Part shown: in pieces, positions 8,575 through 15,987 of the stretch | How the letters are laid out: each line of letters starts with the position of its first letter | Numbering within the stretch: the first letter of the stretch is position 1 | Assembly (NCBI GenBank): GCA_040005555.1 | Contig: JBDTYT010000030.1 | Span: 1 to 19,006 of the forward strand | DNA length: 19,006 nt | Reading direction: 5' to 3' | Origin: JBDTYT01 sp040005555 | GTDB lineage: Bacteria > Actinomycetota > UBA4738 > HRBIN12 | Program-made: the position numbers and the translations under genes | The notes under the pieces: generated by a model | What the model saw: only the letters and a program-made list of their open reading frames with translations | Told to the model about the DNA's origin: nothing | Databases searched by the model: none

Positions 8575-10395
8575 ATGACCGTGAAGGAGACGAACAGGTC
8601 CACGGCGGCCGTGCTCCAAGGCTCGGATTTCGCGAGCTCCGGCAAGGCCGACGTTTCCAGGATCCGCGAGCGTACCCGCAGGCGGCGTGTGGTGCGGCTC
8701 GTCACGTTCCTCGGACTGTTCGACGGGTACCTGTGGTACCGCTATCTGACGCACAACCCCTTCAAGGCCCCGGTGCTGGGGCCCGAAGCGATCATCTGGC
8801 TGCCGATCGCCGGGATCTTCTTGATCGTCCTGTTGATGATGGCGATGCCGCTGTTCAGCGGGCGCTCGCCCCATGTGGTGGTCCGGCCCGAGGACATCGA
8901 GGTCGGTCTCACCGAGGTGCACGGGCTCGATACCCAGGTGGACGAGGTGGCGCGCACGCTCGATGTGTTCCTCGGATACGCGACGTTCCGCAAGGAGCTC
9001 GGCGGCAACCCTCGCCGAGGCATCTTGTTCGAAGGGCCCCCCGGGACTGGGAAGACCTACCTCGCGAAGGCGATGGCGAAGCAGGCCGGCGTGCCGTTCC
9101 TGTTCATCTCGGCGCCGTCGTTCCAGTCCATGTGGTACGGCATGACGGGGGCACGGATCCGATCGTTCTTCAAGACCCTCCGTAAGTTGGCGCGCAAAGA
9201 AGGGGGCGCGATCGGCTTCATCGAGGAGATCGACGCGATCGGCGGCGACCGCAGCGGATTGTCGGCCTCACCCGACGCCACCGGACTGGGACGGGTTGCC
9301 TCGAACATGGTCGGCCCCGGGGCCAGCGGGATGGTGAACGAGCTCCTGATCCAGATGCAGTCCTTCGACCAGCCGCCGTGGAGGGCCAGGATCAAGTCGA
9401 GCATGATCGAGCGCGTGAACGGCTACCTGCCGCCGCACAAGCGCATCGCCGCATCCAAGCCGTCGTACAACAACATCCTGTTGATCGCCGCGACGAACCG
9501 AGCCGATGTCCTCGATGCGGCGCTCTTGCGTCCCGGACGGTTCGACCGCCGCCTGTATTTCGACCTGCCGACGAAGCAAGGTCGTCGCGAGCTGATCGAT
9601 TTCTTCTTCGAGCGCAAGGCCCACCATGAGGTGCTCGATGATGAGACCGTCCGCGAGCGGTTGGCGCACGATACGTTCGCGTACACCCCGGTGATGATCG
9701 AGCATCTCTTCGACGAAGCGCTGCTGGTCGCGCTCCAGGCCGGCCGTCGCGAGATGAACCTCAACGACATCCACGAGGCCAAACTGACGGAGGAGCTCGG
9801 CTTCAAACAACCGGTCGTCTACACCGAGTACGACCGGTCGGCCGTCGCCACGCACGAGGCCGGCCACGCCACCACCGCGTATTTCCTCGGCAAAGGGCGG
9901 CGGCTCGAGGTGCTGTCGATCATCAAGCGGCGCCAGTCGCTCGGCCTGCTCGCGCACGGCGACGAAGAAGAGCGGTTCACCCGCTCGCGCACGGAGATCG
10001 AGGCGGCCATCGCCATCGCCCTCGGAGGGCTCGTCTCCGAGGAGCTGTTCTTCGGAGAATCCGGGACAGGCCCGGCGGCGGATCTCGGCGGAGCGACATC
10101 ACTCGCCGCGCAGATGGTTGGCTCGTTCGGCATGGCCGGATCGCTCATCAGCTACGACGCCATCGCCGAGGGCGCGATCGCGCGCACGAACCTCGTCGCG
10201 AAGGTGCTCGGGGACAAGGACTCGAAGAACCGTGTGGAGGACATCCTCGACAAGCAGAAGGCCAAGGTCGCCGCCTTGCTCGAGGAGAACAAGGACGTGG
10301 TGGTCGCGCTCCGAGACGCGCTCATCGCTCGCGACGAGCTCGTGGGCGAGGAGATCCTCCAAGTCATCGAGGCCGCGCTCTCCAGTCGCAACTAG
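8575..10395 (+). CDS. Divergent FtsH-like membrane AAA+ zinc metalloprotease
   Basis: This 606-residue protein has FtsH architecture. Two membrane segments (about 39-58 and 71-94) are joined by a very short loop, unlike the roughly 70-residue periplasmic domain of classical FtsH. The AAA+ module has Walker A GPPGTGKT (Lys160), Walker B FIEEIDAI (Glu217-Glu218, with Glu in place of the usual Asp), sensor-1 Asn308 in AATNR, and RPGRFDR arginine fingers. The M41 protease domain has HEAGH (His427, Glu428, His431) and Asp503 as probable third zinc ligand. Glu218 to Asn308 spans 90 residues, about 40 more than in E. coli FtsH as I recall it. The likely role is ATP-driven degradation of membrane or cytosolic proteins. 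Start: the ATG at 8575 has GGAG 9 bases upstream; ATGs at 8557, 8527 and 8500 are in frame. It is first gene of an operon-like run. Confidence 0.9.
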   Translation: MTVKETNRSTAAVLQGSDFASSGKADVSRIRERTRRRRVVRLVTFLGLFDGYLWYRYLTHNPFKAPVLGPEAIIWLPIAGIFLIVLLMMAMPLFSGRSPHVVVRPEDIEVGLTEVHGLDTQVDEVARTLDVFLGYATFRKELGGNPRRGILFEGPPGTGKTYLAKAMAKQAGVPFLFISAPSFQSMWYGMTGARIRSFFKTLRKLARKEGGAIGFIEEIDAIGGDRSGLSASPDATGLGRVASNMVGPGASGMVNELLIQMQSFDQPPWRARIKSSMIERVNGYLPPHKRIAASKPSYNNILLIAATNRADVLDAALLRPGRFDRRLYFDLPTKQGRRELIDFFFERKAHHEVLDDETVRERLAHDTFAYTPVMIEHLFDEALLVALQAGRREMNLNDIHEAKLTEELGFKQPVVYTEYDRSAVATHEAGHATTAYFLGKGRRLEVLSIIKRRQSLGLLAHGDEEERFTRSRTEIEAAIAIALGGLVSEELFFGESGTGPAADLGGATSLAAQMVGSFGMAGSLISYDAIAEGAIARTNLVAKVLGDKDSKNRVEDILDKQKAKVAALLEENKDVVVALRDALIARDELVGEEILQVIEAALSSRN

Positions 10396-10418
10396 CCCGG
10401 CTCGAGGGGTGACCGGCC

Positions 10419-10928
10419 GTGAGCGATCCCGGCGATGAGCTGGTCGATGTCGTGGACGAGGACGACCGTATCGTCGAGGTCGTTTCACGGCGCGAGGTGC
10501 GAGCGCGGAACCTCCGTCACCGGTGCACGTACGTCTTCGTCCTGAACCCGGCCCGCGAGCTGTACGTCCACAAACGCACGGACACGAAGGACGTCTATCC
10601 GGGGTTCTACGATCTCGTGGCCGGTGGAGTGAACGGCCCCGGCGAGTCCTTCGATGACTGCGCGGCCCGGGAACTCGAGGAGGAGCTCGGCGTGCGCGCG
10701 AGGCCGACGTTCCGGTTCCTTCACCGCTACGAGGGTCCGAGCGGGCGCGTCATCGGCGCCGCCTACGACGTGGTGTGGGATGGACCGATCCGCCACCAGC
10801 CATCGGAGGTCGTGTGGGGCGTGTTCCTGCCGTTCGACGAGGTCGACGCGATGATCACCCGCGAGCGTTTCTGTCCCGACGGCCTCGAGGTCTTCGAGCG
10901 CTGGCGCCGCAGTAGACTCGACGCATGA
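10419..10928 (+). CDS. Nudix hydrolase (YfcD/IPP-isomerase-like group)
   Basis: This 169-residue protein has a textbook Nudix box (G-x5-E-x7-RE-x2-EE-x-G) in 'GVNGPGESFDDCAARELEEE'. The N-terminal 'DVVDEDDRIVEVVSRREVR' and the 'LYVHKRTDTKDVYPGFYDL' strand are typical of the YfcD-like branch, related to isopentenyl-diphosphate isomerase. It lacks enough family marks for me to call it an isomerase, and the substrate is unknown. The GTG start has GAGGGG 9 bases upstream. It follows the FtsH-like gene by 23 bases and overlaps the thiolase start by 4 bases (ATGA), so translation is probably coupled to the thiolase. Confidence 0.9.
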   Translation: MSDPGDELVDVVDEDDRIVEVVSRREVRARNLRHRCTYVFVLNPARELYVHKRTDTKDVYPGFYDLVAGGVNGPGESFDDCAARELEEELGVRARPTFRFLHRYEGPSGRVIGAAYDVVWDGPIRHQPSEVVWGVFLPFDEVDAMITRERFCPDGLEVFERWRRSRLDA

Positions 10929-12109
10929 CACCGTCGGTCATCGTCGCCGGCGCTCGGACCCCGATCGGCAAGTTCCGGTCCTCGCTCGCGTCGCGCTCCG
11001 CGGTCGAGCTCGGCGGCATCGCGATCCGCGAGGCGCTCGCCCGGAGCGGCGTGCAGGCCGCCGACGTCGATTACGTGATCATGGGCCACGTGATCCAGGC
11101 CGGGACCGGGCAGATCACGGCTCGGCAGGCCTCGATCCTCGCCGGCATCCCGAAAGAAGTGCCGGGGATCACGATCAACAAGGTGTGTCTGTCGGGCTTG
11201 AACGCTATCGCGCTGGCCGATCAGCTCATCCGCGCCGGCGAGGTGGAGGTCGTGGTCGCCGGGGGCATGGAGTCGATGTCGCAGGCCCCGTACCTGCTGC
11301 CGAGGGCGCGCGAGGGGTCGCGGCTCGGTCACGCCGACATGGTGGACTCGATGATCCACGATGGCCTGTGGTCCACGTTCACGAAGCAGCACATGGGCGA
11401 GTCCTCCGACGAGGTGAACGCCGAGCTCGCGATCACGCGCGAGGACCAGGACGCGTGGTCGGCGCGCAGCCATCGTCGCGCGCACGTGGCCTGGGAATCG
11501 GGCGCGCTCGCCGAGGAGGTCGTCGCCGTCGAGATCCCCCAGCGCACGGGCGACCCTGTGATCGTCGCGCGCGACGAGGGCATCCGGCCCGACTCGACGG
11601 CCGAGGCGCTCGCGAGGCTTCGGCCTGCGTTCAAGGAGGACGGCACGATCACGGCGGGCAATGCCTCACAGGTCTCCGACGGCGCGGCGGCGGTCGTCGT
11701 GACGAGCCGCGAGAAGGCCGACGAGCTCGGGCTGCACCCGATCGGAGAGATCCTCGCGCACGGGATGTCGGCGGACCGGTTCTCGTATCTGCACACCGTG
11801 CCGGCTCTCGCGCTTCAGCACGCGCTGAAGAAGGCCGGGCTCGACGTCCACGACCTCGGCCTCATCGAGGTGAATGAGGCGTTCGCTGCGGTCTCGCTGA
11901 ACGTCACCCGCGTGCTCGGCGTCAGCGAGGACATCGTGAACGTGAACGGCGGAGCGGTTGCGCTCGGACACCCGATCGGCGCGAGCGGCGCGCGCCTCGT
12001 GCTCACGCTCGCGCACGAGATGCGCCGTCGCGTCGTGGACCTCGGGGGCGCGACGATCTGCGGGGGCGGCGGCCAGGGCGACGCCCTCATCATCCGGCGG
12101 ATGGTCTAA
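10925..12109 (+). CDS. Acetyl-CoA C-acyltransferase (thiolase)
   Basis: This 394-residue thiolase II family enzyme is of normal length. The nucleophile Cys88 lies in 'INKVCLSGLNAIALA'; 'GGMESMSQAPYLLP' and 'VNEAFAA' are standard; His349 lies in GHPIGASGARL and the second catalytic Cys379 in 'ICGGGGQGDALII'. It condenses two acetyl-CoA to acetoacetyl-CoA, or cleaves 3-ketoacyl-CoA; sequence alone does not fix direction or chain length, although it reads like an acetyl-CoA acetyltransferase. The ATG overlaps the Nudix stop. The acyl-CoA dehydrogenase gene starts 7 bases after its stop, so the two form a short-chain acyl-CoA unit. Confidence 0.95.
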   Translation: MTPSVIVAGARTPIGKFRSSLASRSAVELGGIAIREALARSGVQAADVDYVIMGHVIQAGTGQITARQASILAGIPKEVPGITINKVCLSGLNAIALADQLIRAGEVEVVVAGGMESMSQAPYLLPRAREGSRLGHADMVDSMIHDGLWSTFTKQHMGESSDEVNAELAITREDQDAWSARSHRRAHVAWESGALAEEVVAVEIPQRTGDPVIVARDEGIRPDSTAEALARLRPAFKEDGTITAGNASQVSDGAAAVVVTSREKADELGLHPIGEILAHGMSADRFSYLHTVPALALQHALKKAGLDVHDLGLIEVNEAFAAVSLNVTRVLGVSEDIVNVNGGAVALGHPIGASGARLVLTLAHEMRRRVVDLGGATICGGGGQGDALIIRRMV

Positions 12110-12116
12110 GGCCCCG

Positions 12117-13274
12117 ATGTCGGACGCGCGCTACGAGCTGCCCGAAGAGCTGGAGGAGTTCCGTTCACTCGTCCGCCAGATCGCCGAGGACCGCATCGCG
12201 CCTCGAGCGGCCGAGATCGACGAGACCGACGAGTGGCCCGAGGACATCTACAAGGTCCTCGTCGACAACGACCTCATGGGCGTAGGCTATCCCGAGGAGC
12301 ACGGCGGCTCGGGGGGCGGGGCGCTCGCGTTCGGCGTGTTCGTCGAGGAGCTCTCGCGGGTCTCGGCGGGGGTGTCGCTCACGCCGCTCGTCAGCAAGCT
12401 CGGCGTGATCCCGCTCACCGTCGCCGAGGACCCGAAGGCGGCCGACATCACCCGGGCGATCGCGCGCGGCGAGATGCTGATGTCGTACGCGCTCACCGAG
12501 CCCGGCGCCGGCTCGGACCCCGCGGCGATGAGCACCAGATACGCGAAGACCGATGATGGATGGACCCTCACCGGGACGAAGCGGTTCATCACCGGCGCGG
12601 GCATCTCGCACGGCTACGTGGTGTTCGGCACGAAGGACCCCTCGATGCGTACGAAGGGCATCTCGGCGTTCCTCGTGATGAAGGACGACCCCGGTGTCTC
12701 GTTCGGGCGCAAGGAAGACAAGATGGGCATCCGCGGATCGCCCACGCGCGAGGTGATCCTGCAGGACGCCCGGATCCCGGCCGACCGCCTCATCGGCGAG
12801 GAGGGTCGCGGCTTCGCGTATGCGATGCAGACGCTCGATTACTCGAGGCCCGCGATCGCGGCGCAGGCGCTCGGTATCGCGCAGGGAGCCTTCGACTTCG
12901 CCGCGCGGTACGCCACCGAGCGGCAGCAGTTCGGTCAGGCGATCTCGGAGTTCGAGGGCATCGCCTTCATGCTCGCGGACATGGCGATGAAGATCGAGGC
13001 CTCGCGTCTGCTCGTCTATCGGGCGCTCGCCGCCTGTGACTCAGGCGATCCGAGGATGATCTACCATTCGTCGGTCGCGAAGTGCTTCGCCTCGGACGCC
13101 GCGATGGAGGTCACGACCGATGCGGTGCAGATCCTGGGAGGGTACGGCTACATCAAGGAGTACCCCGTGGAGCGCTTCATGCGCGACGCGAAGATCACCC
13201 AGATCTACGAGGGCACGAACCAGATCCAGCGTGTCGTGATCGCCAGGGAACTGCTGAAGGCCATCTCGGGCTGA
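12117..13274 (+). CDS. Acyl-CoA dehydrogenase
   Basis: This 385-residue FAD-dependent flavoprotein catalyses alpha,beta-dehydrogenation of an acyl-CoA and passes electrons to ETF. The N-terminal helical domain is followed by 'YALTEPGAGSDPAAM', then 'GTKRFITGAG' and 'MGIRGSPTREV' (substrate and FAD region), 'ERQQFGQAISEFEGIAFMLA', 'QILGGYGYIKEYPVERFMRD' and 'IYEGTNQIQR'. Glu365 in this last motif is in the position of the catalytic base of short- and medium-chain members. The chain-length preference is not clear; short or branched-chain is plausible. The ATG at 12117 has AAGG 5 bases upstream. It is the last gene of the run, followed by a double hairpin. Confidence 0.95.
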   Translation: MSDARYELPEELEEFRSLVRQIAEDRIAPRAAEIDETDEWPEDIYKVLVDNDLMGVGYPEEHGGSGGGALAFGVFVEELSRVSAGVSLTPLVSKLGVIPLTVAEDPKAADITRAIARGEMLMSYALTEPGAGSDPAAMSTRYAKTDDGWTLTGTKRFITGAGISHGYVVFGTKDPSMRTKGISAFLVMKDDPGVSFGRKEDKMGIRGSPTREVILQDARIPADRLIGEEGRGFAYAMQTLDYSRPAIAAQALGIAQGAFDFAARYATERQQFGQAISEFEGIAFMLADMAMKIEASRLLVYRALAACDSGDPRMIYHSSVAKCFASDAAMEVTTDAVQILGGYGYIKEYPVERFMRDAKITQIYEGTNQIQRVVIARELLKAISG

Positions 13275-13277
13275 GCC

Positions 13278-13319
13278 GGGTCGGAGCGCGACCCCCGGGT
13301 CGGCGGTGGGTCCGACCCG
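13278..13319. terminator. Double hairpin between convergent genes, candidate bidirectional terminator
   Basis: Two stems are visible. GGGTCG (13278-13283) pairs with CGACCC (13289-13294) around a 5-base loop. CGGGTCGG (13296-13303) pairs perfectly with CCGACCCG (13312-13319) around an 8-base loop. The arms are related, so alternative pairing is possible. No T-tract follows, so intrinsic strength is uncertain. The position between convergent stop codons supports a terminator role for both sides. Confidence 0.55.
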
Positions 13320-13337
13320 AGGGCCATCCAGGGGGGT

Positions 13338-14546
13338 TCAGATCGCGATCGCGTTGTTGTGGGCGGTCGCGGCGCTCCCGATGTCCTCGTCCTCGTTGAT
13401 ACCGGGGAACAGGTCCTCTTCGGCCTCCTCCTCATCGGGGACGAGGGCGAACGGGTCGCGTTCGGAGGAGGTCGCAAGGTTGTCCGGGTGCTCGGAGACC
13501 TCGGGCAAGAAGACGCGGAACGAGGATCCGCCGCCCGGCCGTTCCTCGACCCACGCCATGCCTCCGTGCAGCTCGGCCAGCCGGCTCAGCAAGCACAGCC
13601 CGGTCGCGCCTTTGGGGCGACGCTCCGCGCTGTCATGTCCCTGCAGGGCCTGGAACATGGCCTGGCGCAGTCCGGCGGGGACGTCGGTCCCGGTGTCCTC
13701 GACCGCGATGGTGGCTCCGCCCCGATCCGACGAGCTCAGCGTCACCCACACGGTGCTTCCCGGCGCGGTTCGCCGACCGGCGTTCGCGAGCAAGGTCTCG
13801 ATCATCTGCTCGGCCAGACCCGGGTCGACCTCGGCCGCGATGTGCTCGGTCTCGACGCGCAGGTCTCGGTTCGCGAGGTCGGGGGAGTCCTCGATCACTC
13901 GCCGCACCATCGCTTCGAGATCGGTCCGCCGGCGGTTCGGCGTGAACGTGCCGCTCACGATCCGGTCGACGTCGAGCATCTCACCGACGAGCCGATCGAG
14001 CTTGCGGGCGTTCGTCGCGAGCTGGCGAACCATGTCGCGTCCGTCGGGAGAGCTCGTATCCGTGTGCTTCAGCGCGAGCGTCAGCCCGAGGATCGAGGTG
14101 AGTGGTCTGCGCACCTCGGCCGCGACGGCCTCCTGGAGCTCGGTGCGCTCCTGGTCGACGATCACCGTCACCTGCGGCTGCTGCTCGGCCTCGAGCAGCT
14201 GGTTCTCGAGCTCCTTCAACTGGTCCTCGAGCAGGCGGCCGCGCTCGATCGTGATGCGGAGCCGCTCCTCGGCGCGGCGGCTCCGCTCGTCGGCGTCGGT
14301 CTGGTCCTCGCGGGTCTTCTGGAGCATGTCCAGCAGTTCCGCGTTCTTCGTGGCTCCCTGCTCGAGCTGCCCCTCGGCCACGTGCGCCCGGATCTCGGCG
14401 TCGCGCGCGAGCTCCTCGGCGTTCATGAGGCGCTCGGCCGCCTGCTGCAGCTCGTCCGCCGCCTGCGACACCTGGAGTCCCGCCACCGCGATCCGCCTGG
14501 CCAATCCGTCGGCCTCGAGCATGTCCATCGTTTCCGTGTCGCTCAT
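13338..14546 (-). CDS. Histidine-kinase-like protein lacking the phospho-acceptor histidine
   Basis: This soluble 402-residue protein has three parts. Residues about 10-140 are a charged coiled coil. Residues about 134-195 align with a DHp helix pair: 'AAEVRRPLTSILGLTLAL' matches the SHELRTPLTSI motif, but Ala143 occupies the histidine position. Residues about 205-350 are a HATPase_c domain with N-box Asn255 ('LLANAGRRT'), G1 box 'VEDTGTDVP', G2-like 'GATGLCLLSRLAELHGG' and the closing 'GGGSSFRVFLP'. An acidic, disordered-looking tail follows. ATP binding looks possible, but His autophosphorylation in the normal way does not, so I read it as a pseudokinase, scaffold or regulator. The ATG at 14546 is preceded by AAAGGTGA. 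It lies 7 bases after the membrane sensor gene and is almost surely co-transcribed with it. No response regulator is adjacent. Confidence 0.85.
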   Translation of the reverse strand: MSDTETMDMLEADGLARRIAVAGLQVSQAADELQQAAERLMNAEELARDAEIRAHVAEGQLEQGATKNAELLDMLQKTREDQTDADERSRRAEERLRITIERGRLLEDQLKELENQLLEAEQQPQVTVIVDQERTELQEAVAAEVRRPLTSILGLTLALKHTDTSSPDGRDMVRQLATNARKLDRLVGEMLDVDRIVSGTFTPNRRRTDLEAMVRRVIEDSPDLANRDLRVETEHIAAEVDPGLAEQMIETLLANAGRRTAPGSTVWVTLSSSDRGGATIAVEDTGTDVPAGLRQAMFQALQGHDSAERRPKGATGLCLLSRLAELHGGMAWVEERPGGGSSFRVFLPEVSEHPDNLATSSERDPFALVPDEEEAEEDLFPGINEDEDIGSAATAHNNAIAI

Positions 14547-14553
14547 GACTCAC

Positions 14554-15810
14554 TCACCTTTCGGCCGACTGGCCGATGATCAGGCGCGGATGGTCGTAGA
14601 GGTCGTCGTCCTCTTCGATGACGACGTCGTTGTCCATGTCGCGCAGGGCCTCGGACAGCTTCGTCAGGTGGAATCGGCTGGACGTATCGTCGAGCTCGGA
14701 CTCGATGCGCTCGACCTCCTGCTCCATCTCCACGGCGCGTCGCTCGGCGGCATCGACGCGTGCGCGGAGCTCGTTCAAGTCGATGTCGCTGCGCCGCATC
14801 GCGTGGAGCTTGCCCTTGATCTCGTCGAGCTCCGTGTTGCGGAGCGCCAAGCGCTCGCGCAACGCGTTGTTGTCGAGCTCGGCCTTGTGGAGCCGCTCGG
14901 CGGTGTCCCGCAGTTGATCGCGGAGCGCCCGCAGGTCGCCGCCGGTCGTCGATGTCTTGTTCTCCATCATCTCGAGCCTCGCTTCCGCCCTCTTCAGCTC
15001 TTCGAGGGTTCCCTTGAACTGCTGCTGGAGCCCGCGGTAGTTCTCCTCGGTCGCCTCGGCGCGTCGCGTCGCCTCCTGCCGCTGCTGCTCGAGCTCTCGG
15101 AAGCCGGGCTGCAGGTACAGCGGCGTGCCGGCGGAGCGTTTGTCGTTCTTCGCCTTCTCCCTCGGCACGGTGTTCGTGCCCGTGTACGCGGTCGGCGCGA
15201 AGGCGGGCTCGACGGCGCGCGCTCGGAGCGTGAGCCCGAACATCGTCGCCGTTGCCAAGAACAGCACGCCGAGAGCCATCGCGAGCCGGTACCACGGGGC
15301 GTTCGCGGCTCGGGCGATCGATCCGAACGGCTGCGACATCTCCACGACGACCGTGGTCCCGCCGGGCCTCAGCCACAGGGGCACGTACGTCTGGAGCTCC
15401 TCGCCGCGGATCCGGCTCTGCGTGGAGGTGTTCGCGACCGAGAAGACGAGATCGGCGAGCGACGACGGTCGCGTGTTGATGAGCGACCCGTCGGGGCTAT
15501 ACAGGATCTTCCCGAGCGACGAGTAGATCGTGACATCGTCGATCGGGCCGGCCGCGGTGGTCGTGTCCTGGATCTGCGCTCCGAGGGAAACGGCTCGGGC
15601 GCCCTCGATGGGCGCCTCGAGATCTTTCGGCTGGAGCATCGGTGCGATCTGCGTCTGCACGGCCAGCCGGGCCGCGCGTTCGGTGTCGGTGGTGGCCTGC
15701 GCGAGCGCGGTCGCGGCCGCGTACAGCGACAGTCCGATCCCGACCGCGAGGATGAAGGTCAGCGTTCCCCAGAGCGGTCGCCGTTCCCGTCGAGCCAGAG
15801 ATCCGAACAT
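14554..15810 (-). CDS. Membrane sensor protein with extracytoplasmic domain and long cytoplasmic coiled coil
   Basis: This 418-residue protein has a basic N-terminus and a first membrane segment at about 13-36. An extracytoplasmic domain follows at about 37-170; its 'VTIYSSLGKILYSPDGSLI' strand pair recalls Cache-like sensor domains, though I am not certain. A second membrane segment spans about 176-195. The cytoplasmic part has a proline-rich linker, an uninterrupted heptad-like coiled coil at about 236-376 rich in Glu, Arg, Leu and Ala, and an acidic end. It has no HAMP, kinase or methyl-accepting domain that I recognise, so it ends where a kinase would normally begin. The next gene encodes a coiled-coil kinase-like protein. 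The two may assemble through their coiled coils into a split receptor (inference). The ATG at 15810 has GCGAGG 6 bases upstream. Confidence 0.8.
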   Translation of the reverse strand: MFGSLARRERRPLWGTLTFILAVGIGLSLYAAATALAQATTDTERAARLAVQTQIAPMLQPKDLEAPIEGARAVSLGAQIQDTTTAAGPIDDVTIYSSLGKILYSPDGSLINTRPSSLADLVFSVANTSTQSRIRGEELQTYVPLWLRPGGTTVVVEMSQPFGSIARAANAPWYRLAMALGVLFLATATMFGLTLRARAVEPAFAPTAYTGTNTVPREKAKNDKRSAGTPLYLQPGFRELEQQRQEATRRAEATEENYRGLQQQFKGTLEELKRAEARLEMMENKTSTTGGDLRALRDQLRDTAERLHKAELDNNALRERLALRNTELDEIKGKLHAMRRSDIDLNELRARVDAAERRAVEMEQEVERIESELDDTSSRFHLTKLSEALRDMDNDVVIEEDDDLYDHPRLIIGQSAER

Positions 15811-15884
15811 CGTTCGCCTCGCTTTCCGTTAGGGGATGCATCGGCAGATGACGGCTCGCGGGAACAGTCCCCCCGATGACGGAT

Positions 15885-15912
15885 AGTTCGGAATGACCAG
15901 TTCGGGATGGCT
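15885..15912. repeat. Short tandem direct repeat upstream of nurA
   Basis: AGTTCGGAATGACC (15885-15898) is followed immediately by AGTTCGGGATGGCT (15899-15912), identical at 11 of 14 positions. It lies in the 177-base divergent region between the membrane sensor gene and nurA. It could be a regulator site or chance. Confidence 0.35.
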
Positions 15913-15950
15913 ATCCGGGCCCAGATGCGAGCCGTGTCCCTCGCGGGTCG

Positions 15951-15956
15951 TAAGCT
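15951..15956 (+). promoter_or_regulatory. Candidate -10 element for the nurA-herA-mre11 operon
   Basis: TAAGCT fits TANNNT and would start transcription near 15963, about 25 bases before the nurA ATG at 15988. No good -35 is seen. An ATG at 15963 lies exactly at the expected transcript start but is out of frame with nurA. Confidence 0.3.
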
Positions 15957-15987
15957 CGGCGCATGCGGGGGAAGGGGTCGGACCACG

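Noticed and set aside
10419..10928. Isopentenyl-diphosphate delta-isomerase
   Set aside because: The fold and Nudix box are related, but I cannot see the catalytic Cys and metal-binding His pattern of type I isomerases, so only a Nudix hydrolase is called.
13306..15879. Very long plus-strand frame (857 residues) opposite the sensor and kinase-like genes
   Set aside because: It is a Ser/Arg- and Glu/Arg-rich antisense shadow of two clear minus-strand genes with domains, membrane helices and ribosome sites. No family is recognisable in it.
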